DNA of 64,000 nucleotides. It comes from Dyadobacter psychrotolerans. GTDB taxonomy: Bacteria; Bacteroidota; Bacteroidia; Cytophagales; Spirosomataceae. Below, piece by piece: positions 26,327 through 33,421 of this stretch (the stretch's first letter is position 1; every line of letters begins with the position of its first letter). Position numbers and translations under genes: made by a program. The stretch covers positions 186,001-250,000 of the forward strand of contig NZ_SMFL01000008.1 in NCBI RefSeq assembly GCF_004349265.1, given 5' to 3'. The notes under the pieces were generated by a model. The model saw only the letters and a list, made by a program, of their open reading frames with translations. It was not told where the DNA came from and searched no databases.

Positions 26327-27274
26327 GTGGTAAGTAACACTCAAACGAAGTTTAAAAATTTTGGCCAGTATGGAATATTCCTGGCTTTTGTTATCATTTG
26401 CCTGGTCCTCGCGTTGAGCACACCACGGTTTTTTACCATACCTAATCTGCTTAATATCGGTACGCAGGTTTCAATAAATGCACTGCTGGCCTTTGGAGTG
26501 ACATTTGTGATCATCACTGGCGGTATCGATCTTTCCCTGGGTTCAATGGTGGCGGTTACCGGCGTTATTGCCGCCACATTTGCTCACCCCGACACCTATC
26601 CGGTGATTGTTCCTGTTTTTGTCGCGTTAATTGCAGGTTTGGCCTTCGGCGCATTTAATGGTTTGGTGATTACGAAAAGTAAAGTGCCGCCATTTATTGT
26701 GACACTTGGAACCATGACAATAGGCCGTGGTCTGGCGTTGATTTTAAGTAAAGGCAGGCCGGTATCCAATCTGTCAGATTCTTTCAATTTTATCGGCGGA
26801 GGTAATTTATTTGGAATTCCTTTCCCGATTATTATTCTCATTCTGGCTTTTATTATCTGTTCTGTTATTCTTAATAAAACAATACTGGGAAGGTACATGT
26901 ATGCCGTCGGAGGAAATGAACCAGCTGCCAGGGCTTCGGGAATCAGGGTGAACAACGTAAAAATGTGGGTATATACCATTTGCGGTTTGCTTTCTGCAAT
27001 AGGAGGAATTTTATTAACCTCCCGAATCACGACCGGACAGCCTAACGCAGGAGCAGGTTTTGAACTGGACGCTATTGCGGCAGCTATCATTGGCGGAACA
27101 AGCACATCAGGCGGAACCGGAACCATGACCGGAACACTTGTCGGCGCGTTATTGATTGGCGTAATCAGCAACAGTTTGGATCTGCTAAATGTCACTTCAT
27201 ATTATCAACAGGTTGTAATGGGAGCAATTATCATTGGAGCTGTGGTTTTGGATAGTATGGGGAAGGAGAGATAG
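26327..27274 (+). CDS. Sugar ABC importer permease (RbsC type)
   Basis: The 315-residue protein is an inner-membrane permease with about ten hydrophobic segments. The BPD_transp_2 family motifs are visible: GVTFVIITGGIDLSLGSM, PPFIVTLGTMTIGRG, GRYMYAVGGNEPAARASGI and the coupling region AAAIIGGTSTSGG. The start is a GTG codon at 26327; no ATG fits the conserved N-terminus. It pairs with the RbsA-type ATPase 68 nt upstream and the binding protein after it. Directly after the stop the DNA is strongly purine-rich. Confidence 0.94.
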   Translation: MVSNTQTKFKNFGQYGIFLAFVIICLVLALSTPRFFTIPNLLNIGTQVSINALLAFGVTFVIITGGIDLSLGSMVAVTGVIAATFAHPDTYPVIVPVFVALIAGLAFGAFNGLVITKSKVPPFIVTLGTMTIGRGLALILSKGRPVSNLSDSFNFIGGGNLFGIPFPIIILILAFIICSVILNKTILGRYMYAVGGNEPAARASGIRVNNVKMWVYTICGLLSAIGGILLTSRITTGQPNAGAGFELDAIAAAIIGGTSTSGGTGTMTGTLVGALLIGVISNSLDLLNVTSYYQQVVMGAIIIGAVVLDSMGKER

Positions 27275-27370
27275 AAACGGGTTTGGGGCAGAGGGAATGG
27301 GGAAGAAGGGAAGGATGGACGAGGGAGGAAGGAAATAGCAGACGAATTACGGAGACTAAGAGGTAGAAGC
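27255..27370 (+). repeat. Purine-rich low-complexity tract
   Basis: From the last codons of the permease to about 27370 the plus strand is almost all G and A (GGGGAAGAAGGGAAGGATGG and similar). It encodes nothing recognisable. Confidence 0.6.
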
Positions 27371-27391
27371 AATATATTAAGAAAGGCAGCT

Positions 27392-27435
27392 TGCCCAACG
27401 GGCATTCATCCCTCCGCATCGGGCATCGCCCGATG
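27392..27435. repeat. REP-like double hairpin, third copy
   Basis: Hairpin 1 is TGCCC-AAC-GGGCA (27392-27404); the spacer is TTCATCCCTCCG-like; hairpin 2 is CATCGGGC-ATC-GCCCGATG (27417-27435). It lies between permease and binding-protein genes, 2.7 kb from the transposase pseudogene, with the same design as the two flanking copies. Confidence 0.8.
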
Positions 27436-27466
27436 AATTAGATTTAATTTATTCAATATCAATCAA

Positions 27467-28411
27467 ATGAAAAATATTTTTTTGTCCGGAATTTTGTTGT
27501 TTTCCGTATTAATAACTGGTTGTAATCAATCGAAGACCGACGATTCCGGGAAGGCTGATTCGGGGAAAAAGCTTGTCATTGGCGCTACTATGCTGAGTAT
27601 GCAAAACGAATTTGTTGTCAATGTCGCTGATGAAATGGAGGCAAAAGCGAAAGAACTGGGCGTTGAGTTGATTGTAGTTGATGCGGAAAGGTCATCCCTG
27701 AAACAAGTTGAGCAGGTGGAAAGTTTTATTGCGCAGGGCGTTGACGCGATCATACTAAATCCATGCGAAGTTGAAGCAAGTTCTCCGGCAGTAAAACTTG
27801 CTTTGGCAGCAAAAATTCCGATCATTAATGTCAATTCAGAAACAACTGCGAAGCCGACAGCCTTCGTTGGCTCCGACGATGTTGAGTCGGCCAGGATTGC
27901 CATGAAATATATATCAGAAAAACTAAGTGGTAAAGGGAATGTGATTATGATGCATGGTTACATGGGACAGGCGGCTCAGCTTAAAAGGGACAGGGGGGCG
28001 AAGGAAATACTGGCGGCAAATCCCGGCCTGAAATTGCTTGCAGAGCAAACCGGAGAGTGGGACAGAGCGAAAGCAATGTCGCTGACGGAAAACTGGATAC
28101 AATCATTCGGAACAAAAATCAATGCGATTTTTGCTCAGAATGATGAAATGGGAATGGGTGTAGTAAAAGCACTTGAAGCAGCCGGGTTGAAAAATAAAAT
28201 GATAGTCGTAAGTGTTGACGCCATTCCGGATGCACTACAGGCAGTAAAAAAAGGAACACTGGACGCTACCGTTTTTCAAAATGCAAAGCAGCAGGGCGGT
28301 AAAGCCATTGAAACGGCAGTAAAAGCCGCAAAAGGTGAAAAGTTTGAAAGTCAGGTTTTGATTCCGTTTCAGTTGGTGACTAAGGAAAATGTTGGGGAGT
28401 TTCTGAAGTAA
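27467..28411 (+). CDS. Sugar ABC importer substrate-binding lipoprotein (RbsB type)
   Basis: The 314-residue protein begins with a lipoprotein signal (MKNIFLSGILLFSVLITGC, Cys19). Residues 33-313 are a periplasmic-binding-protein fold of the ribose/galactose group: VIGATMLSMQNEFVVNVADEM, GVDAIILNPCEV, FVGSDDVESARIA, AIFAQNDEMGMGVVKALE and QQGGKAIETA. It captures a sugar in the periplasm for the ABC importer. The spacing of the conserved Asp and Asn contacts fits a monosaccharide, but identity cannot be read from sequence. Confidence 0.93.
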   Translation: MKNIFLSGILLFSVLITGCNQSKTDDSGKADSGKKLVIGATMLSMQNEFVVNVADEMEAKAKELGVELIVVDAERSSLKQVEQVESFIAQGVDAIILNPCEVEASSPAVKLALAAKIPIINVNSETTAKPTAFVGSDDVESARIAMKYISEKLSGKGNVIMMHGYMGQAAQLKRDRGAKEILAANPGLKLLAEQTGEWDRAKAMSLTENWIQSFGTKINAIFAQNDEMGMGVVKALEAAGLKNKMIVVSVDAIPDALQAVKKGTLDATVFQNAKQQGGKAIETAVKAAKGEKFESQVLIPFQLVTKENVGEFLK

Positions 28412-28646
28412 GGTGTAATAATGTCTGAATTGAATAATGAGATTTGCAAATCGCAAATTGACTGTTTTTTTGTTAAATATTCGCTGAACGTTTTACCAGT
28501 AATCACCAACTTTCCGGTAAAAAACTATTCATTCGATACCATCATTCACCAACAAAGTGAATTCTTAAATAGTATACAGCCTTTCCAAATCACTTTTATC
28601 ATCAACTGATTTTCAGCCGCACATTTTCACTGAAACTTTTGATTGC

Positions 28647-30014
28647 ATGAATACTTTCAATATAAATCGTCGTCAATTTTTATATGGCGCCACGGCTTCT
28701 CTTGCACTATCTGCCTTTGGCGCCAGAGGAATGGATTTAATTAATCCGGCAAAAACACTCCGGGTTGCTTTGATTGGTACTGGTTGGTACGGGAAAAGTG
28801 ATTTGTTTCGGCTCATACAGGTTGCCCCTGTCGAGGTTATTGCGCTTTGTGATGTTGATAAAAATCAATTGAATGAAGCGGGTAAGCTCGTTAGCCAGAG
28901 ACAGAAATCGGGTAAAACACCGAAGCTATATGGTGATTACAACAAATTATTAGCTGAAAATGAATTAGATATCGTGCTCATTGGCACCCCTGATCACTGG
29001 CATGCTTTGCAGATGATTGATGCCGTGAAAGCAGGGGCTCATGTATATGTTCAAAAACCGATCAGTGTTGATGTGATGGAGGGTGAGGCAATGGTCGCTG
29101 CTGCGCGGAAATATAAAAAAGTGGTTCAGGTTGGGACGCAGCGAAAAAGTACACCTCATTTAATTGATGCCAAGAAAAATATTGTAGACGCAGGATTGCT
29201 TGGTAAAATTTCTCACGTAGAAATGTGTTGTTACTATCACATGCGAAACAATGGAAACCCGCCGGTTGAAGCTGTTCCTGAATTTTTGGATTACGAAAAA
29301 TGGACCGGACCTGCACCACTAAGGCCGTATGACGGTATTCCTCATATCCGCTGGTGGAGGACTTTTATGGAATATGGCAACGGAATTACGGGGGACATGT
29401 GTGTGCATATGTTTGACACGGTTCGCTGGATGCTGAAACTGGGCTGGCCTAAAAAGATCAGTTCTACCGGAGGTATTTATATGCAGAAAGAAGGGAAATC
29501 CAATATTTCAGATACCCAATCAGCGATTTTTGAATATCCTGAGCTAAACTGCGTATGGCAGCATCGTACCTGGGGTACGCCCAATAATCCGGACTATCCA
29601 TGGTCGTTTACTTTGTATGGGGAAAAAGGCACATTGTGGGCCAGTACTATGTCTTACGATTTTATTCCCCAGGGAAAAGGTGAGAAGATCCATAAGGACG
29701 TTGTTTACGAAAAGGAGAAATATCCGGAAGATCTCAAAGAAGAGCGGATTGAACTCAATGCAGCTCCTGCGACACGCCTCCACATGTTAGATTTTTTGAC
29801 CGCAATTGACAATAGTACACGCCCAATTGCTGATATTGAAGAAGGCCACATTTCTACTGCGAGTTGTATTTTGGCCAATGTCTCAATGAAAACCGGAAGG
29901 TCTGTTGTATACGATCCGGTAAAAAGGGAAGTTGTCGGAGATCGCGAAGCGACTGGTTTGCTGGCACGTGCCTACCGGGATCCTTACAAACACCCGGATT
30001 ATAGGAAAGTATAA
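28647..30014 (+). CDS. Tat-exported Gfo/Idh/MocA-family oxidoreductase
   Basis: The 455-residue protein starts with a twin-arginine signal (NRRQFLYGATASLALSAFG), so it is exported folded with its nucleotide bound. The Rossmann motif is ALIGTGWYGKSD, and the catalytic-site motif reads VQKPISVD, with Gln in place of the usual Glu but Lys kept. The C-terminal domain (about 165-440) has GDMCVHMFDTVRWML with the conserved Asp and His. Exported members act on glycosides in the periplasm, using tightly bound NAD(P). It could generate the 3-keto substrates of the DUF1080 protein at 15339. It ends the cluster. Confidence 0.9.
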   Translation: MNTFNINRRQFLYGATASLALSAFGARGMDLINPAKTLRVALIGTGWYGKSDLFRLIQVAPVEVIALCDVDKNQLNEAGKLVSQRQKSGKTPKLYGDYNKLLAENELDIVLIGTPDHWHALQMIDAVKAGAHVYVQKPISVDVMEGEAMVAAARKYKKVVQVGTQRKSTPHLIDAKKNIVDAGLLGKISHVEMCCYYHMRNNGNPPVEAVPEFLDYEKWTGPAPLRPYDGIPHIRWWRTFMEYGNGITGDMCVHMFDTVRWMLKLGWPKKISSTGGIYMQKEGKSNISDTQSAIFEYPELNCVWQHRTWGTPNNPDYPWSFTLYGEKGTLWASTMSYDFIPQGKGEKIHKDVVYEKEKYPEDLKEERIELNAAPATRLHMLDFLTAIDNSTRPIADIEEGHISTASCILANVSMKTGRSVVYDPVKREVVGDREATGLLARAYRDPYKHPDYRKV

Positions 30015-30254
30015 ATTCAAGGGCTCTTGCGGCCCGGAGCAATGGATCACAATGGTTTTTAATTGCGCTTTATTGCGTTTTCCATTGTGTCTACAGCGTT
30101 CAACTTCACATCTAACCGCTCTGAAATAAAATAAATTTCTGAACCGGTATACCAACAGCATTTGTTATAAGTTTTATAGATATCTTTTTCCGGTGTTTCA
30201 ACCATTTAATCCGGGAAGGTGTCAGATAATTAATAAACTAAATATTCAACAACA

Positions 30255-30830
30255 ATGGGAAATATAGTGAAGTGGACAAAATCCATCGTTCTGGTGGTAG
30301 CGGCGGGAGTTCTTATGCTGGCTTGCAGCCAGGCACTCCAGGTTAGTTATGACTATGACTCCTCAGTGAACCTAAAACAATTTAAAACCTTCAAAGTAGA
30401 GTCTGAGCGAACTATGGAGCAGGATCCTTTGCTGGGCAGTGAGCTTAACCGAAGAAGGTTGGGAGATGCAGTAATTGAGGTGATGAAAGGCAAGGGTTAT
30501 ACTTTGGATCAAAGCAGTCCTGATATTATTGTACGTTTTATGACGGATGTAAAAGATCGTCAGCAGGTTCGTTCAAATAATATGTACTCACCTTACATGT
30601 GGTGGTACGGTGGCGGGAACAATATTTCTACCTATAATTATCAGGAGAGCCGTTTCATTTTGAACATTTATCAAAAAAATAACGACAAAATGATCTGGCA
30701 GGGATGGGCTTCTGGTAAAGTAAAAGCGCCTACCAAAAAAGACGACCGCGAATCGATGGTAAAAAATACAATGGCTGACATTCTGAGAACTTTCCCGGAA
30801 GCAACATTGGATACTTACAGCAGAAAGTAA
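30255..30830 (+). CDS. DUF4136 lipoprotein
   Basis: The 191-residue protein has a lipoprotein signal with Cys near residue 24 (AAGVLMLAC) and a single DUF4136 domain: VSYDYDSSVNLKQFKTFKV, then a central GYTLDQSSPDIIVRFMTDV and a C-terminal MIWQGWASGKV. The family is widespread in Bacteroidota envelopes with no assigned function. The gene is flanked by a 240-nt gap upstream, which holds only short inverted repeats (CACAATGG at 30048 with CCATTGTG at 30082), and by a strong terminator. Confidence 0.9.
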   Translation: MGNIVKWTKSIVLVVAAGVLMLACSQALQVSYDYDSSVNLKQFKTFKVESERTMEQDPLLGSELNRRRLGDAVIEVMKGKGYTLDQSSPDIIVRFMTDVKDRQQVRSNNMYSPYMWWYGGGNNISTYNYQESRFILNIYQKNNDKMIWQGWASGKVKAPTKKDDRESMVKNTMADILRTFPEATLDTYSRK

Positions 30831-30847
30831 AACTTGAGTTGGAATGT

Positions 30848-30876
30848 AGAGGCAACGGAAACGCTGCCTCTTTTTT
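30848..30876 (+). terminator. Intrinsic terminator of the DUF4136 gene
   Basis: AGAGGCA (30848-30854) and TGCCTCT (30865-30871) form a 7-bp stem running into TTTTTT. Confidence 0.88.
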
Positions 30877-30889
30877 ATGCATTTACAGC

Positions 30890-31681
30890 TTAGTTTCTTG
30901 AAAATGGATTTTGAAATAAAACATCAAAAGACACATAAGAAACTGCATCAAAATGTCCGCCCGTTTTAAATTGTTCCATCACACCCAGATCCAGAACGAC
31001 ATCTTGTCTCGCAAAAATATGTCTGAAATAAACGGAAAAGCGATCTTCTGTAAAGTGATACGCTGACCAGTTATGTTTGTGATCCGCGGGAAGGGCGTTT
31101 GTATATTCATCAATGGCTGTAAGTAGCTCGTTGCCGCTTACAAGAAAGTTCGTTTTTGCCTGATTGATCGGAACGCTTGTCTGTGCTTTTAACCGGAAAC
31201 GAAGTTCGACAGGCATTGTTGCAGGCTGCCAATCGGGGGTGTAAAATGTACGAAATTCGGGACGAAAGGAGTAATTCATAGCAAAATGACCCAACTGCTG
31301 TTTGTAGTAAAGTCTTCCGTAGTGACGTAATTCCCAGCGGTAAGACGGATCCTTAGCTTCATAAGGCGCTTCTTCATCGTATTTGTTTTGAACACGAATA
31401 CTGTTGCAAATTGAAGCCTGCCAGTTTGGACTGAATTTATACTGAAATTCATGATTGTAAACTGCAATACTCTGCTTTTCAAAAGGTGACCAACTATCAG
31501 GATCACTCATTCTTGCACCTCCAAGATAGGCAGTAACCGTCCATTTCGGACTTAGAACCTGACTAACGCCAACTGCACCCCAGGCTGCAATATGTGTTCC
31601 GTCGAGTCCAGGGGGCGAGACTTGAGCAAATGCGGTAAATGATGATAACAAAAAGGCAAGCTGGGAAATAATTTTTTTCAT
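30890..31681 (-). CDS. DUF2490 outer-membrane beta-barrel protein
   Basis: The 263-residue protein has a signal peptide ending near FAQ (residue 20) and a DUF2490 barrel after it. Repeated amphipathic strands are visible, for example YGRLYYKQQLGHFAMNYSFR and FSVYFRHIFARQDVVLDLGV, and the end NPFSRN closes the chain. Members are outer-membrane barrels of unknown function in Bacteroidota. The gene converges with the DUF4136 gene and shares its strand with the thioredoxin-like gene 69 nt upstream. Confidence 0.85.
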   Translation of the reverse strand: MKKIISQLAFLLSSFTAFAQVSPPGLDGTHIAAWGAVGVSQVLSPKWTVTAYLGGARMSDPDSWSPFEKQSIAVYNHEFQYKFSPNWQASICNSIRVQNKYDEEAPYEAKDPSYRWELRHYGRLYYKQQLGHFAMNYSFRPEFRTFYTPDWQPATMPVELRFRLKAQTSVPINQAKTNFLVSGNELLTAIDEYTNALPADHKHNWSAYHFTEDRFSVYFRHIFARQDVVLDLGVMEQFKTGGHFDAVSYVSFDVLFQNPFSRN

Positions 31682-31750
31682 TCAAGAAACCAAAATTAAA
31701 TGTTTTAAAATATAAAGATAGACAAAAGATAAATTCAAGTTACCACTTGT

Positions 31751-33208
31751 TTACTTCAAAGCCCTCTGAATATCAGCATCCAGCGTTTTGTTATTAGGGA
31801 ATTCCTGTGGTATCCAGCGATTGACAATTTTTCCTGCGGCATCAATAACCAGAAATGGGTAGCGAATATCTATGGCGTACTTCTCTTTTAGTACATCAAT
31901 GTTTTCATCCGACGCCCAAAGATGTTTTGTGTTGGCACGTTCCACAGCATATTGTTTCCAGGTGTGAAGCGGAATTCCGGATGTAACGGAAACATAAGCG
32001 AACGTTACTTTGTCTTTGTATTTCTCTTCAAGAGCTTTCAATGCCGGCTCGTGCTGCCCGATACTGAATGAAAATACCATACAAACAGGTTTTCCTTTTA
32101 ACTTACTAATGGCAACCGATGTACTGTCACGATCCAGCAGTGTAACATCCGGAGCCACTGTTCCCGGCCGGAGCGTTTCTTTTGTTTGAATTAGTTTAGA
32201 TATATATTCTGAGTACTCAGACTTTGGAAAAGTGGCTTTATAATCTGTTAAAAGCGATTTGCTGGTTTCGAGTGTGGGAATAGCAGTAGCTGCGTAATTG
32301 AGCCAATATGTGAGCAGATATTCTTTTTGCCTGGGATAATTTGCCAGTTTCTCTTTACTGAAAGCGTAGACGTCTTTTAGGGCAGCAGGGCTTATTTCAT
32401 AGTTCGTTTCTGCTGCCAGTGGAAATTTTCTGGTTGAAGGAATCAGCGCCCAGTTCCTTAATTCGTCGCGGTAAGACTGACTCAGTAATGCATCGTCAGG
32501 CAAAATCTTAAAATCGGCAAGTGTCAGATCTTCCAGCTCTTTCTTTTGTGCCGGGTCCAGTTTGGTCACACGGTTGCGTCTCATGATTTTTTCCTGGATC
32601 AGCCTGCGGATCACCGATGGCTCAGTTTCCGTAGTTGCAGTCACATAAGCCTCAAAAGCAGGATTTGCAGGATTGGAAGCCTTGAATTTCTGATAAGCAT
32701 TGACGCGTACTTGTTTCAGGCTGTCACTTTGTTGTGTTATACTTTTGTTTTCGATCTGAGCCGGTTTATAGCCGAAAACAGGCAGATATTGATACTGATT
32801 TTCCAGAAAATGACTTTGAAGAAAACTTTGGTAGGCGGCATTCTTTCCAACGAACGTTACATCACCGTTACCGGGAAAAGCGGCTGTCAGCTCATCACCG
32901 GGTTGTACAAAAAGCATCCAGGTTTTATTTACGCCGCCACCGCTGTACTGGAGCCGCATCATTTTTGGTTCTGAAATTTTAACAGTAGCTTTTTCACTTG
33001 TAGCATCCATGAAGTTGACTGAGGCAATCGTTTCGAGCTTTGCATCTGCCAGGCCAATTCCCAGATTGGGGTTAAAGTGAACATCTTCCAATATCAGCGT
33101 TACTGTTGCCTGAAAAGATTTTGGGGTTGTGAGAGTTATCGTTGCCGTATTCTGAGCGTAGGAGATTAAGCTGAATAAGGAGAGGATCAGTACATTTAAT
33201 TTTTTCAT
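31751..33208 (-). CDS. Secreted TlpA-like thioredoxin-fold protein lacking CxxC
   Basis: The 485-residue protein has a signal peptide ending near SYAQ (residue 19). Residues 20-340 are a beta-rich and then helical N-terminal region common to Bacteroidota TlpA-like proteins. Residues 345-485 have a thioredoxin fold (VAPDVTLLDRDSTSVAISKLKGKPVCMVF, then FLVIDAAGKIVNRW). Where TlpA proteins have a WCxxC motif, this protein reads FSFSIGQHEPALK, so both redox cysteines are missing. It is unlikely to be a disulfide reductase. It may serve as a binding or scaffold protein. Confidence 0.82.
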   Translation of the reverse strand: MKKLNVLILSLFSLISYAQNTATITLTTPKSFQATVTLILEDVHFNPNLGIGLADAKLETIASVNFMDATSEKATVKISEPKMMRLQYSGGGVNKTWMLFVQPGDELTAAFPGNGDVTFVGKNAAYQSFLQSHFLENQYQYLPVFGYKPAQIENKSITQQSDSLKQVRVNAYQKFKASNPANPAFEAYVTATTETEPSVIRRLIQEKIMRRNRVTKLDPAQKKELEDLTLADFKILPDDALLSQSYRDELRNWALIPSTRKFPLAAETNYEISPAALKDVYAFSKEKLANYPRQKEYLLTYWLNYAATAIPTLETSKSLLTDYKATFPKSEYSEYISKLIQTKETLRPGTVAPDVTLLDRDSTSVAISKLKGKPVCMVFSFSIGQHEPALKALEEKYKDKVTFAYVSVTSGIPLHTWKQYAVERANTKHLWASDENIDVLKEKYAIDIRYPFLVIDAAGKIVNRWIPQEFPNNKTLDADIQRALK

Positions 33209-33421
33209 AAATCTTTAACCTGAAAAGTATAGTATAACAGCAGGGATGTAAAAAGTGTGCCAATATACGTTGGTACTGTCAACGATGGCTGTATACAAAA
33301 GAAAAATGGCATTAACTCTTTCCTGCCATCTTGCGTAATGAAAACTTATTCTAAATTCCAAAAATCAGGTAAATGTAAATTTTGATACATTAAATTAGCT
33401 TTTTATTTCCGTCGCTTCCAG

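Noticed and set aside
28421-28609. Open frame of 62 residues after the RbsB-type gene
   Set aside because: No recognisable motif, no clear ribosome site, and unlike-protein composition; more likely non-coding gap.
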